A DNA stretch of 64,000 nucleotides from positions 22,915 through 86,914 of the forward strand of contig JAKFEY010000020.1 of assembly GCA_036675475.1 (NCBI GenBank). The letters are read 5' to 3'. Of the stretch, positions 23,124 through 32,157 are shown one piece after another (position 1 is the first letter of the stretch; each line of letters begins with the position of its first letter). Origin of the DNA: JALYRV01 sp036675475. GTDB lineage: Bacteria > Acidobacteriota > Vicinamibacteria > Vicinamibacterales > SCN-69-37. The notes below the pieces were generated by a model that worked only from the letters and a program-made list of their open reading frames with translations, ran no database searches and had not been told where the DNA came from. The translations under genes and the position numbers were made by a program.

Positions 23124-23777
23124 ATGGGCCTTTCACTCAAGTACCGTTTCGCTGGCTGTGCCGCGGCCGCTCTGCTGACGGCCGGCGGCTGCAACCGCAA
23201 CGACACACCGCCGCCGCCGGAGGCCACGTCCGCGTCGCCCGCGACCGCGGCCGACACCGAGCGGGTGGTCGGGCCGCTCAGCCCCGCCGACGCCGAGGCG
23301 CTGGCGACGATGAACGATCGCCTGCGCGCCTACATCGACATCCACCGCGAGATCGAAGGCACGCTGCCGAAGCTGCCCGACGCGGCGACGCCCGAGCAGA
23401 TCGACAGGAATCAGCGAGAGCTGGAGCGCAAGATGCGGGAACGGCGCGCCTCCGCAAAACCTGGCGATCTGTTCACGCCCCAGGCGCAGCCCGTCATCAA
23501 GCGTCTGCTGGCGCAGGTGTTTGACGGCCCGGGCGGCAGGGCGCTGAAGGCGTCGATCATGGACGAGAACCCGGTCGATCTCGCCAGCTACAAGCTCGCG
23601 GTCAACGCGCGCTATCCCGACGCCGTGCCGGTGAGCACCGTGCCGCCCGACGTGCTGCAGACGCTGCCGAAACTCAGCGAGGACCTCGAGTATCGCTTCA
23701 TTGGCGACGCGCTGATTCTGCTCGACGTCCACGCGCACATCATTGCGGACTTCATCGAACATGCGATACCTGAATAA
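23124..23777 (+). CDS. Probable lipoprotein of unknown function
   Basis: A 217-residue protein that begins MGLSLKYRFAGCAAAALLTAGGC, a lipoprotein-type signal with a cysteine after small residues, though the lipobox AGG-C is not canonical. After it comes a proline/alanine-rich linker and a helical domain from about residue 55 (ALATMNDRLRAYIDIHREIE) to the end, with highly charged helices. I recognise no family by name. The ATG at 23124 follows CCCGGAG; an in-frame GTG lies at 23097. Its 3' end overlaps the metallophosphoesterase gene by 17 bases, so the two are likely translated together. Confidence 0.68.
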   Translation: MGLSLKYRFAGCAAAALLTAGGCNRNDTPPPPEATSASPATAADTERVVGPLSPADAEALATMNDRLRAYIDIHREIEGTLPKLPDAATPEQIDRNQRELERKMRERRASAKPGDLFTPQAQPVIKRLLAQVFDGPGGRALKASIMDENPVDLASYKLAVNARYPDAVPVSTVPPDVLQTLPKLSEDLEYRFIGDALILLDVHAHIIADFIEHAIPE

Positions 23778-24747
23778 GCGCGCGATCGCGACACTCCTGG
23801 TGACCGCCGCGGCCGGCGGATTCTCAGCCGGATGCCGCAACAGCCATGCCGACGAGCAACGTCTCGTCAAGGCGCCCGAAGAGGCGCTGGTGGCGCTGCC
23901 GAACCGCGACGGCTCATTCAAATTCGGCGTGCTCGGCGATTTCGGGACGGGCGATCGCGATCAGTACGAAATGGCGGAGCAGATGGCCGCGCTGCAGTCG
24001 CGGTTCAAGTTCGAGACCATCGTGCTGGTCGGCGACAACCTGTACGGATCCGAACGGCCCCAGGACTTCCGCAACAAGTTCGAGCTGCCGTACAAGACGC
24101 TGCTCGATCGCGGCGTGAAGTTCTACGCGTCGCTCGGCAACCACGACTCGCGCGAGCAGCGCTACTACAAGCTGTTCAACATGGACGGCAAGCTCTATTA
24201 CACCTTCAACCCCGCGGCGGACGTGCGGTTCTTCGCGTTCGAGAGCACGTATCCCGAGCCCGAGCAGATTGCATGGCTGGCGAAGGAACTGGAGAACTCG
24301 ACCAGCAAGTGGAAGATCCCGTTCTTCCACCACCCGCTCTATTCATCCGGCGGGCGCCATGGGTCGGACATCCGCCTGCGCAAGGTGCTCGAGCCGCTGT
24401 TCGTGAAGCACAACGTCAGCGTCGTGCTGACGGGCCACGATCATTTCTACGAGCGCACCAAGCCGCAGAACGGGATCACGTACTTCGTGGTGGGCGCCGG
24501 CGGCAAGCTGCGCGACGGCGACATCGACACGCGCTCGGGCCTGACCGCGAAAGGCTTCGACCGCGACCTGACGTTCATGGCCGCCGAGATCATCGGCGAT
24601 CAGATGTATTTCAACGTGATTTCCCGCACCGGGCAGATCATCGACTCGGGCATCATCACGCGCCGCGGCATCGAGACAGCGTCGCCGCCGGCGCCGCTGT
24701 CCGGCACGACGCCGCCCGCAGGCGCTACGCCGCCGGCAGGCGGATGA
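23761..24747 (+). CDS. Metallophosphoesterase lipoprotein
   Basis: A 328-residue calcineurin-like phosphoesterase. The signal region (KRAIATLLVTAAAGGFSAGC) has a plausible lipobox SAG-C. Metal-binding motifs follow in order: GVLGDFGTGD near residue 58, LVGDNLYG near 92, SLGNHD near 126, FFHHPLY near 185 and LTGHDHFYER near 222. The chain resembles purple acid phosphatase-type enzymes that act on phosphate esters in the periplasm. The tail is rich in proline and glycine (PPAGATPPAGG). It overlaps the convergent histidine kinase gene by 23 bases at its 3' end. Confidence 0.88.
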   Translation: MRYLNKRAIATLLVTAAAGGFSAGCRNSHADEQRLVKAPEEALVALPNRDGSFKFGVLGDFGTGDRDQYEMAEQMAALQSRFKFETIVLVGDNLYGSERPQDFRNKFELPYKTLLDRGVKFYASLGNHDSREQRYYKLFNMDGKLYYTFNPAADVRFFAFESTYPEPEQIAWLAKELENSTSKWKIPFFHHPLYSSGGRHGSDIRLRKVLEPLFVKHNVSVVLTGHDHFYERTKPQNGITYFVVGAGGKLRDGDIDTRSGLTAKGFDRDLTFMAAEIIGDQMYFNVISRTGQIIDSGIITRRGIETASPPAPLSGTTPPAGATPPAGG

Positions 24748-25828
24748 TGAATTCCGCGCCGCGCCCGATGCCCGCGCTGCGCGCTTCCACCCGTCCGCCA
24801 TGCATTTCGACGATGGCCTTGACGAGAGAGAGGCCGAGGCCGAGGCCGCCTTCCGACGCGTACCGGGATGAGCCAATCTGCACGAAGCGCTGGAAAATGA
24901 CGTCGAGCATGTCAGGTGAGATGCCCACGCCCTGATCGCGCACGTTGATCACGGCATCCGCGCCCTCGACCCGCGCCGACAAATCGATCACGCCGCCTTC
25001 GTCCATGTACTTCGACGCGTTGTTGAGCAGGTTGCAGAGGGCCTGCACCAGACGGGTGAGGTCGCCCGTCAGCCGCACATCCCGCTCCGGCATGCTGACG
25101 TTCAGCACATGACGCCGGCGGTTCACCGAGGGGCCGCAGGCTTCGACGGCCTGCGTGATGACGGACGCGAGCGAGATGTCCTTGCGCTCGATATCCAGCT
25201 TGCCGGCGTTGATGCGGCCCACATCCATCAGGTCGTCGACGATTTTCGTGACCTGCGACGCCTGGCGCACGATCGTCTCGCGCGCGCGCCGCAGCTTGGG
25301 ATCGTCGGGGCCGGTCATCTCCAGGAATTTTGCGGCGGCAAGGATGGCGGCCAGCGGATTGCGCAGCTCGTGGCCGAGAATCGCGAGGAAGTCATCCTTG
25401 CGGCGATCGGCGTCGCGGAGAGCGTCTTCCATCTGCCGCCGTTCGGTGACGTCCATCGTCACGCCGACCATCCGGTTGCCCGCGATGACGCGGCCGCGGA
25501 TGAGCAGCCAGTGGTGCGTGCCGTCGGGCCAGGTGTTGGGCACCTCCGCCTGGAATTCGTCCCCTGCCTTGCGCGCGTCGCCGATCGCCTTCACGAAGCC
25601 GGGCCGCGCCGGCTCATCGATGGTGCCGATGACGTCGCGTTCGAGCGAGAGGCCCGACGAGGGCGGCAGGCCGTGGTTGGCCTTGCACTGGTCGCTGGCC
25701 GTCAGTTCGCGGGTCTCGAGATCCAGCTGCCAGGACCCGAGCCCCGCAGCCTCGGCGGCCAGCGCGAAGCGCTCGTCGTCGCTCGCAACGGCCGGCCGTG
25801 CGGCCGCACTCGATGGCTGTCGCGTCAT
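24725..25828 (-). CDS. PAS-domain histidine kinase
   Basis: A 367-residue soluble sensor kinase. A PAS fold (about 20-125, FALAAEAAGLGSWQLDLETRE) is followed by a PAC-type ending VGVTMDVTERRQMEDAL, a HisKA helix with the phospho-histidine in LGHELRNPLAAILAA near 152, and an ATPase domain with N box LCNLLNNASKY, G1 box VRDQGVGISPDML and G2 GGLGLGLSLVKAIVEMHGG. The kinase should autophosphorylate on histidine in response to an unknown cytoplasmic signal. No response regulator is next to it. The ATG at 25828 begins a short disordered stretch; in-frame codons continue to 25903 without support. Confidence 0.88.
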   Translation of the reverse strand: MTRQPSSAAARPAVASDDERFALAAEAAGLGSWQLDLETRELTASDQCKANHGLPPSSGLSLERDVIGTIDEPARPGFVKAIGDARKAGDEFQAEVPNTWPDGTHHWLLIRGRVIAGNRMVGVTMDVTERRQMEDALRDADRRKDDFLAILGHELRNPLAAILAAAKFLEMTGPDDPKLRRARETIVRQASQVTKIVDDLMDVGRINAGKLDIERKDISLASVITQAVEACGPSVNRRRHVLNVSMPERDVRLTGDLTRLVQALCNLLNNASKYMDEGGVIDLSARVEGADAVINVRDQGVGISPDMLDVIFQRFVQIGSSRYASEGGLGLGLSLVKAIVEMHGGRVEARSAGIGRGAEFIIRLPAA

Positions 25829-25903
25829 CTGCGTATCCTGTCTTGGGAGCCGGATTCCGTACCATACGCCCGGGCGGCTGGGTTGGCAAGGAAGGCGTCG
25901 CAC

Positions 25904-25938
25904 AAAAAAAGGACGCCTCCCCCGGAGGGGAGGCGTCC
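25904..25938 (-). terminator. Intrinsic terminator of the TonB-dependent receptor gene
   Basis: GGACGCCTCCCC (25911-25922) and GGGGAGGCGTCC (25927-25938) form a perfect 12-base stem with a CGGA loop. On the minus strand the stem is followed by seven T. It lies 38 bases after the receptor stop codon. A second shorter hairpin (GGCCCT..AGGGCC) lies between the stop and this stem. Confidence 0.93.
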
Positions 25939-25975
25939 TGGTGTGCGTGACGCGGGCCCTGAAGGGCCGCGCCGC

Positions 25976-28900
25976 CTAATTGAACGTGTAGCGGAAGCCG
26001 AAGCGGATCTGCCACACGTCGCCGAGGCCCGACGTGGGCTCGTACGACTTCGACATCAGGGCGCCGTCGACGACGCGCATGCGATAGAGCATGCGGCCCT
26101 GGCTGTCGACGCTCGCGGTGCTGGCCGGGTTGAGCGGCCGGTTGTCCACGAGACGCTGGCCGACGCCCCACTCGCTGTTGAGCAGGTTGCCGACGTTGAT
26201 CATGTCCACGCGGAACTGCAGGCCATGGCGGGCCTTGCCGAGCTCGCGGAAGATGTCCTGCGCCACCGAGAGGTCGGCGCGGGTGACCATCGGCAGGAAC
26301 ACGGCGCCGCGCTTGGCGTACTCGCCGCGGTGCTCGCTCAGGTACGGGTCCTGCGCGATGAAGGCGTCCCACGCCGCCGCCTGCTGCTCGGCCGTGTAGG
26401 TGACGCCACCCGACGTGAACGTCTGGAAGTTCATTTCCGACGTGTCGCGGTGGACGTAGATCAGGTCGTTGCTCGTGCCGCCGTCGCCGTTCATGTCGCC
26501 GCCGAAGACGAACGACGTCTGGCCGCCCGTGCGGCGCTCGAGATAGAGCGACACGGTGGTGGCGCCGAAGCTCAGATACTCCTTCGAGTACGAGATCGCG
26601 CCGAACAGGCGATGGCCGGCCATCGCCGCCGCGTAGCCGAGGCCCGGGTTGTTCGGGTCGCCGGCGTGCTGGTTGTTGTTCCACGAGCCGAAGGCGATCG
26701 AACCCGGATCCACCGTGTTCTCGGCCTCGCCGTAGCTGTAGGCCGCCTTGAAGAACAGGCCCTTGTTGAACGTGCGCGTCACCGACGCGGCCAGGTTCCA
26801 CGCGCGGCCGACGTTCTGGTTCTTCATCACGATGTTGTTCGTGATGTTGCAGTTGATGCGCTGCTGCGTGCCCGACACCGTCGGACAGTTGTCGGTCGAC
26901 CAGCGCGGGCGCGCGTCCGCGCCGGCGAACGTCCCGTCTGCATCGTCGAGGTTGGCGTCGATGTAGTAGACGCCGTTGACGTCGCGGCTGTAGATGAACT
27001 CCGCGGTGCCGGTCAGGCCCCAGGGCAGCTTGTGGTCGACCGCGAGGTTCGTTCTCCAGACCTGCGGGAACTTGAAGTCCGGGTCGGTCACGGCCAGGCC
27101 CGTGCTGGTGGCCGGTTCGCCGGTGACCGTCGCGGGCTTGTAGTGATCGGGATTCGGGTTGAACGGGCGCGTGCGCACGCGGTCGATCGACTCGAAGCCG
27201 GTGAGCATGCCGTTCTCGCCAATCTGGTTCGAGATCCAGACGTAGGCGGGCGGGCCCGTGAAGATGCCCGTGCCGCCGCGCAGCTGCGTGCCGCGCTCTT
27301 CGTTGAGCGACCAGTTGAAGCCGACCCGCGGCGACCACAGGATGGCCGCGTCGGGCAGCTTCTCGGTCTGGTACTGCACCGAGGCGCCCGTCTCGTCGCG
27401 GAACGTCAGGGCGTTCGCGATGGGGTTGGCGAAGCCGGTTTCGGCGAAGAACGGCACGTCGATGCGCACGCCGAGCGTGACCGACAGGTCCGAGCGCGGA
27501 CGCCAGTCGTCCTGCGCGTACGCGCCGAAGTAGTTCACTTCGAGCGGCTGAACCGGCTTCTCCATGCCCGGGATGTTCGCCCAGCGCACCTGGAAGCGCC
27601 GCAGCTCCACCGGCGACGTCGTCCGGTTCGGGTTGGCGAGGAAGTCGTTCGCGTCGGTGTAGAAGTCGGCGAGCGAGTTATACACGTAGGCGCTCTGCGA
27701 GCCGGGGAAGAACACGTTCTCGGACTCGTAGCGCTGGAACGAGACGCCGCCGACCAGGGAGTGGTTCTCCATGAACTTGGTGACATCGTCCTTGATGAAC
27801 AGCGACTTGTAGCGCAGCTCGTTGTTCGGCGTGAACGGCTCCGAGCCGAACGTCGTGTAGACGGTGCCGCCCTCGAGGATGTCGACCATCGGGAACAGGT
27901 TCTCGATCGCGCCCCGGCTTTCGTCGTGATAGCTGTAGCTGACGAGCAGGTTGTTCGCGATCGTGTCGCTCCAGATCGAGTTCCACTCGCCGGCGCCCGA
28001 GCGGATGTTCTCGAGAATCGTGTAGTTCGAGTTCTCGAAGTTCAGGCCGGTCGTGTTCGAGCGGCGCGATCCGAAGCCGAGCGACGACGAGTTGGAGACG
28101 AGCACGTCGGTGTCGGAATTGAGGTGGTTGTACCGGAACGTGAACTTGTTGTTGTTGTTCAGGTTGTAGTCCGACTTGATCAGGAAGCGCATCGCCGGCG
28201 TTTCGCCCGGATAGTCCTGATAGCCGCCCGTCGTGTAGTTGAAGTTGGTGGCGAGGAATGACGAGAGCGCGTCGAGGTCGGACTTGAGCACGCGCGTCAC
28301 CTGGCCGCCGACCGGCTCGCCGCCGTTGTTGGCGCGGAACGTCGTGCCGGGACGCGAGTCGAGCTCGTTCTCGTAGTTGCCGAAGAAGAACAGCTTGTTC
28401 TGGACGATGGGGCCCGAGACCCAGCCGCCGGTGTTGCGGAACGTGAACTCGCCCGGGTTGAACTCGTTCGGGCCGGCTTCGGTGCCCACGAGGCTGTCGT
28501 TGCGCATCTCGTGGAAGAGCATGCCGCGGAACTGGTTCGTGCCGCTGCGCGTGACGCTGTTGACGCCGGCGCCGATGAAGTTGCCCTGCCGCACGTCGTA
28601 GGGCGCGATGTTGACCTGCACCTGTTCGATGGCGTTGAGCGAGATGGGCGCGACACCGGTGCGATCGCCGGGCTGGCCCGCGAGACCGAACGAGTTGTTG
28701 AACGCCGAGCCGTCGACCGTGATGTTGTTGAGGCGGTTGTCGACGCCGCCAAACTGCATGTTGCCGCCCGACTGGGGCGTGAGACGCGTGACCGACTCGA
28801 GCCGGTTCGAGAGGTTGGGCAGCGTCGAGATTTCCTGCCGCGAGATCTGCGTCGCCGCGCCGGTGCGGTTGGACGAGAACACGGGGTCGAGCGTGCCGCT

Positions 28901-29284
28901 GACGGTCACCGATTCGGTCACCGTGATCGGCGTGACCTTGAACTCGAGGTCCGTGGACACACCGAGGTTGACGGTCACATCGTCTTTGGTCTGCGGTTCG
29001 AACGCCGCGCCGGTGCCCGAGTGGGCGACCGTCACCGAGTACGGGCCGCCGACGCGCATGCCCGGAATCGAGAAGCGGCCGTCAGCGCGCGACGTGGCTT
29101 CGTAGGTCGTGCCCGAGGGCAGGTGGATGGCAATCACGCTGGCGCCTTCGACGGGCTGGCCCTGCGCGTTGACGACCGTGCCGCCGAGGGCGCCGGTGGT
29201 CACGCCCTGCGCTGAAGCGTGAGCCGTCGGCCACACCAAAGCGCAGAACGCGAGAAAACTAAGCGTTCTAACAATGCGATTCAT
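25976..29284 (-). CDS. TonB-dependent receptor with carboxypeptidase-regulatory plug extension
   Basis: A 1102-residue outer-membrane receptor. Signal peptide MNRIVRTLSFLAFCALVWPT to the AHASAQ cleavage region, then a carboxypeptidase-regulatory-like domain (about 30-115, LGGTVVNAQGQPVEGASVIA), then a plug with LPNLSNRLESVTRLTPQSGG and VDGSAFNNSF, and a long barrel to a final RFGFRYTFN with a terminal aromatic-rich strand. This OAR-like architecture is abundant in Acidobacteria and Bacteroidota for import of sugars or peptides. No SusD partner is present. GGAGAACAA precedes the ATG. The TonB-family protein at 37315 could energise it. It ends in a strong terminator and stands as a single-gene unit. 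Confidence 0.92.
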   Translation of the reverse strand: MNRIVRTLSFLAFCALVWPTAHASAQGVTTGALGGTVVNAQGQPVEGASVIAIHLPSGTTYEATSRADGRFSIPGMRVGGPYSVTVAHSGTGAAFEPQTKDDVTVNLGVSTDLEFKVTPITVTESVTVSGTLDPVFSSNRTGAATQISRQEISTLPNLSNRLESVTRLTPQSGGNMQFGGVDNRLNNITVDGSAFNNSFGLAGQPGDRTGVAPISLNAIEQVQVNIAPYDVRQGNFIGAGVNSVTRSGTNQFRGMLFHEMRNDSLVGTEAGPNEFNPGEFTFRNTGGWVSGPIVQNKLFFFGNYENELDSRPGTTFRANNGGEPVGGQVTRVLKSDLDALSSFLATNFNYTTGGYQDYPGETPAMRFLIKSDYNLNNNNKFTFRYNHLNSDTDVLVSNSSSLGFGSRRSNTTGLNFENSNYTILENIRSGAGEWNSIWSDTIANNLLVSYSYHDESRGAIENLFPMVDILEGGTVYTTFGSEPFTPNNELRYKSLFIKDDVTKFMENHSLVGGVSFQRYESENVFFPGSQSAYVYNSLADFYTDANDFLANPNRTTSPVELRRFQVRWANIPGMEKPVQPLEVNYFGAYAQDDWRPRSDLSVTLGVRIDVPFFAETGFANPIANALTFRDETGASVQYQTEKLPDAAILWSPRVGFNWSLNEERGTQLRGGTGIFTGPPAYVWISNQIGENGMLTGFESIDRVRTRPFNPNPDHYKPATVTGEPATSTGLAVTDPDFKFPQVWRTNLAVDHKLPWGLTGTAEFIYSRDVNGVYYIDANLDDADGTFAGADARPRWSTDNCPTVSGTQQRINCNITNNIVMKNQNVGRAWNLAASVTRTFNKGLFFKAAYSYGEAENTVDPGSIAFGSWNNNQHAGDPNNPGLGYAAAMAGHRLFGAISYSKEYLSFGATTVSLYLERRTGGQTSFVFGGDMNGDGGTSNDLIYVHRDTSEMNFQTFTSGGVTYTAEQQAAAWDAFIAQDPYLSEHRGEYAKRGAVFLPMVTRADLSVAQDIFRELGKARHGLQFRVDMINVGNLLNSEWGVGQRLVDNRPLNPASTASVDSQGRMLYRMRVVDGALMSKSYEPTSGLGDVWQIRFGFRYTFN

Positions 29285-29437
29285 TTGTTCTCCAACTGGG
29301 ACGGATAGGTTCGTGCGCCAAGGATTCTCTCATTTCACACGGATGCGCAAAAGTACTTTAGCGGCGCGACGCCGGCGCGACGGCCGCGAGGAATCGCGCC
29401 GCGGAGCTGTTAGCTGTGCAGTAAGTCTTTTGCTGTG

Positions 29438-29466
29438 TTGGAGTTAGCCCTGTATACCGCTATCCT
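29438..29466 (+). promoter_or_regulatory. Sigma70-like promoter of the DUF5715 gene
   Basis: TTGGAG (29438-29443) and TATCCT (29461-29466) are separated by exactly 17 bases. The expected transcript start is only a few bases before the ATG at 29477, so the message would be almost leaderless. Confidence 0.55.
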
Positions 29467-29476
29467 GTTAACACCG

Positions 29477-30274
29477 ATGAGAATGCGCACCTTTCCGCGT
29501 GCCGTGCTGGTGCTTGCCCTGGTGGCGGCGCCGTCGGCCGCATTCGCCGATCCGGACGACGCCTTCGTCGACGCGCTGCAGTCGATGATGGCGGAGCTTC
29601 GTCCCGAGAGCCGGCGCGACGCCCGCACGATCAAGGCCGCGTACGGCCCGATGGTGTCGCGCGCGATGTTCGACGACCGCGGCGATCTCGAAAGCGCGCT
29701 GGAGCAGGAAGAGCTCGCGCTGATTCCGGATCACGGCGCCCATCTCAACATCGACCTGCGCCTCGACGGCAAACATCCAATCGCGGAAAAGGATCTGCGC
29801 AACCAGGCGCTCTATCTGGGCGCGCGTCCCGCCACGCTCGGACTGCTGTACGAGATTGCGTCGCGCGTGCCGTCGGGGCCGATCGAGATCACGAGCCTCG
29901 TGCGGCACGAGCAGTATCAGCGCGCGCTCGGCGCGTCCAACGGCAACGCGCGCACGAGCGTGCCGACCCACGCCATGGGCTTTGCGTTCGATATCGCGCT
30001 GGTGAACACGCCGCTCGCGCGCGTGTATGAGATTCGCGACGTGCTGCGCGCGATGCGCGACGCCGGCCTGATCTATTTCATTGGCGAAACGCAGCAGCTC
30101 GTGTTCCACGTCGTGCCGCGCCCGGCGGCCCTCGGCTACTACGAGGCGCTGCACCTGGTGTGGCTCCACGCGCCGATGCCGGTTGTGCCCGAGCCGGACG
30201 TGGCCGCGCTGATGCGCCGCGCGGTGCCGCCGCCGCCGACGGTGGAGCTCTCGTGGTGGCAGCGGCTGTTCTAG
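29477..30274 (+). CDS. DUF5715 family exported protein
   Basis: A 265-residue protein with signal peptide (MRMRTFPRAVLVLALVAAPS, cleaved after AFA). The core from about residue 110 (PIEITSLVRHEQYQRALG, then THAMGFAFDIAL) is typical of DUF5715, whose histidine-x-x-G-x-A-F-D-I element recalls the zinc site of M15-type D-Ala-D-Ala carboxypeptidases; a conserved histidine follows in LVFHVVPRP. I infer a possible peptidoglycan-linked metallopeptidase in the periplasm, but the family has no tested function. The ATG at 29477 fits the signal peptide and the nearby promoter. The next gene converges after 6 bases. Confidence 0.78.
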   Translation: MRMRTFPRAVLVLALVAAPSAAFADPDDAFVDALQSMMAELRPESRRDARTIKAAYGPMVSRAMFDDRGDLESALEQEELALIPDHGAHLNIDLRLDGKHPIAEKDLRNQALYLGARPATLGLLYEIASRVPSGPIEITSLVRHEQYQRALGASNGNARTSVPTHAMGFAFDIALVNTPLARVYEIRDVLRAMRDAGLIYFIGETQQLVFHVVPRPAALGYYEALHLVWLHAPMPVVPEPDVAALMRRAVPPPPTVELSWWQRLF

Positions 30275-30280
30275 TCCGCC

Positions 30281-30706
30281 TCAGTAGCCCGGCTTCGCCT
30301 TCAGCACGCCAAGCTGAATCAGCAGGAACGTAAAGTCGTAGTAGCGCCGCTCGTGCGCAATTTTTCCGTCGCGCATCGTGAACAGCCGCACGCCCTGAAT
30401 CGTGAAGCGCTTCCCCGAGCCGGCAAGCCCCATGAACTCGCCTTCGTGCGTGGCGCTCGCCGAAAACGGCTGCGCCACGCGGTCGCCGTCAATCAGCAGG
30501 TCGTCGGCCTGGAAATCCCAGTCGGGAAAGATGTCGAAGAGGGTGGTGTACGACACCGCGATCGCGCGGTCGCCGCTCACCGTGCCGAAAATGGGGCTCA
30601 CCAGCGCGCCGCCCGGCGCGTGCCCCGCGGCCAGGGCCGCCGCGTCGCGGTTGCGCCAGTGTGGCTCCTGCTCCCGGAAGAACGCGCGGATCTGGTCTGG
30701 GCTCAT
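30281..30706 (-). CDS. SnoaL-like ester-cyclase family protein
   Basis: A 141-residue NTF2-fold protein of the SnoaL-like type. It has the usual helix-strand order: IRAFFREQEPHWRNRDAAAL at the start, LFDIFPDWDFQADDLLIDGD in the middle, then FMGLAGSGKRFTIQGVRLFT and IAHERRYYDFTFLLIQLG near the end, as in SnoaL-related cyclases and hydrolases. The DWDF and RRYYD residues line the expected pocket. It probably binds a small hydrophobic or polyketide-like ligand, but no such pathway is near. It lies 19 bases after the SUI1 gene on the same strand. Confidence 0.8.
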   Translation of the reverse strand: MSPDQIRAFFREQEPHWRNRDAAALAAGHAPGGALVSPIFGTVSGDRAIAVSYTTLFDIFPDWDFQADDLLIDGDRVAQPFSASATHEGEFMGLAGSGKRFTIQGVRLFTMRDGKIAHERRYYDFTFLLIQLGVLKAKPGY

Positions 30707-30725
30707 GGCGGCATCCTAGCGCCAA

Positions 30726-31067
30726 TCACCCTTTGACGGTGAACCCCTTCTTTCGGAGCAGGTCGCGCAGGCGATCGCGCTGATCCCCCTGCAGCTCGAT
30801 GGTGTCGTCGGCCACCGCGCCGCCGATGCCGCACGCCTTCTTCAACTCCGTGCAGAGACCCTTCAGGAAGGCGGCGTTGTTGGGCAGATCGTAAATGACC
30901 GTCACGATCTTGCCGCCGCGTCCCGACTTCTCCATGCGCAGCTTCGCGACGATCCTGTCGGGCACCGCCTCGGATGCCTTGCGGCTGCTGCACTGGCAGT
31001 TGTCGATCGGCCACCCGCACGTGGGACACGTGCGGCCCCTGTCGGTGGAATAGACGAGACGGGTCAT
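30726..31067 (-). CDS. SUI1/eIF1-like translation factor (YciH family)
   Basis: A 113-residue protein of the SUI1 family, the bacterial relative of eukaryotic eIF1. The N-terminus has CPTCGWPIDNCQC, a cysteine cluster seen in YciH-type proteins. The SUI1 core covers about residues 35-110, with RMEKSGRGGKIVTVIYDLP and KKACGIGGAVADDTIELQGD. Bacterial YciH proteins affect start-codon fidelity and translation under stress. I chose the ATG at 31067 because it starts directly at MTRLVYSTDRGR and is preceded by GGTGAAG. It probably shares a transcript with the SnoaL-like gene. Confidence 0.88.
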   Translation of the reverse strand: MTRLVYSTDRGRTCPTCGWPIDNCQCSSRKASEAVPDRIVAKLRMEKSGRGGKIVTVIYDLPNNAAFLKGLCTELKKACGIGGAVADDTIELQGDQRDRLRDLLRKKGFTVKG

Positions 31068-31134
31068 CGCTTCACCACCCCAACGATACCCCGGGTCTGG
31101 AAGTTGCAACTCCACCGGCGGAGGACAAATAAAA

Positions 31135-31713
31135 ATGAAGAGGTTGACTCAGACGACGCTGGCCCTCGTGGCGGCGGCGTCCATCGCCGCATGCGCGGGC
31201 GACAATAATTCAAGGGCCGATGACGCAGCGGCCGGAGCCACGGGCACGACCGGCACCGCCGGCACGTCCACCGATCTCGATCGCAGCTGGATCAACGATC
31301 AGCTGGAAGACGGCGATCAGGAAGTCAGGCTCGGCCGGCTGGCGCAGGAGCGCGGCGCCGACGCCGACGTGCGCGCGTTCGGCGCGATGATGGTCGAAAA
31401 GCACACCATGGCGGGCACGGAACTGAAGCGCATCGCGAACCGGCACAACCTGCCGGCCGAGGACAACGCCGCCAGGGACGACGACGACGAGTTCGAGCGT
31501 CTGTCGAAGCTGTCGGGCGCCGAGTTCGACCGCGCGTACCTCGATCTGATGGTCGACGAGCACGAGGATGCCATCGACGACCTTCAGGAGAAGGCGAACA
31601 ACAACGATGAGCACGCGGACGTGAAAGAATGGGCGACCAGGACGCTGCCGGAAGTGCGGCAGCATCTCGAGCGCGCCCGGACGCTTCGCGAGCGACTCGA
31701 TCGGACCAACTAG
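31135..31713 (+). CDS. DUF4142 lipoprotein
   Basis: A 192-residue lipoprotein. The signal MKRLTQTTLALVAAASIAAC ends in a lipobox IAA-C. The DUF4142 domain starts around residue 53 (INDQLEDGDQEVRLGRLAQE) and contains FGAMMVEKHTMAGTELKRIA and FDRAYLDLMVDEHEDAIDDL, the helical bundle shared with the ferritin-like superfamily. Family members sit in the periplasm; the role is unknown, with stress links proposed. A GGAGG ribosome-binding site lies upstream, and a 10-base palindrome AGTTGCAACT sits at 31102-31111 in the leader. The next small gene starts 17 bases later. Confidence 0.88.
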   Translation: MKRLTQTTLALVAAASIAACAGDNNSRADDAAAGATGTTGTAGTSTDLDRSWINDQLEDGDQEVRLGRLAQERGADADVRAFGAMMVEKHTMAGTELKRIANRHNLPAEDNAARDDDDEFERLSKLSGAEFDRAYLDLMVDEHEDAIDDLQEKANNNDEHADVKEWATRTLPEVRQHLERARTLRERLDRTN

Positions 31714-31730
31714 GAGCTGGCCCCACACGC

Positions 31731-32135
31731 ATGCAGGATCGGGAAGACACCACGCCGGGGGTTGCCAGACTGGCCGAGCTCCGGCCGGCGCTGCTCGACC
31801 TGCACAAGACACTGCTCGACTGGGAACGTGCCGCCTACGAGCGCGAGCACGGCCGCCAGTCGAGCGGTGAGTTGCTGCGGCTGCTGCTCGAACATCCCCA
31901 GTTCGAGTGGCTCCGCGCCATCTCGGCGCTCGTCGTCCGCATCGACGAGGAGCTCGAGGCCGACGCGTCGCCGCCGTCGGAATTCCAGGCGCTGATTGAC
32001 GCCGTGCGCGCGACCGTGGGCGAGCGCGACGCGCTGTCGACCTTCGGCCGGCAGTACGAAGCCGCGCTGCAGGACAGCCCCGACGCCGTGTTCGCGCATC
32101 GCCGCGTGATGGCGGCGCTCACGCGCCGCCTCTAG
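31731..32135 (+). CDS. Small helical protein, unknown
   Basis: A 134-residue acidic, leucine-rich protein with several amphipathic helices: LRPALLDLHKTLLDWERAAY, GELLRLLLEHPQFEWLRAIS and FQALIDAVRATVGERDALS. No signal peptide, no membrane segment and no motif that I recognise. Helix content and length resemble small four-helix-bundle proteins. The ATG at 31731 has a distant GGAG only; the reading frame continues upstream without a better start. Its 17-base spacing from the DUF4142 lipoprotein gene suggests shared transcription. Confidence 0.6.
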   Translation: MQDREDTTPGVARLAELRPALLDLHKTLLDWERAAYEREHGRQSSGELLRLLLEHPQFEWLRAISALVVRIDEELEADASPPSEFQALIDAVRATVGERDALSTFGRQYEAALQDSPDAVFAHRRVMAALTRRL

Positions 32136-32157
32136 ACGTCAACGTTGCAACGCGGCG

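Noticed and set aside
25109..28261. A plus-strand open frame of 1050 codons, and similar frames antisense to the first permease (38176-40623) and the FAD oxidoreductase (4968-7052)
   Set aside because: All are antisense to genes with strong motifs and lack ribosome-binding sites and recognisable domains.
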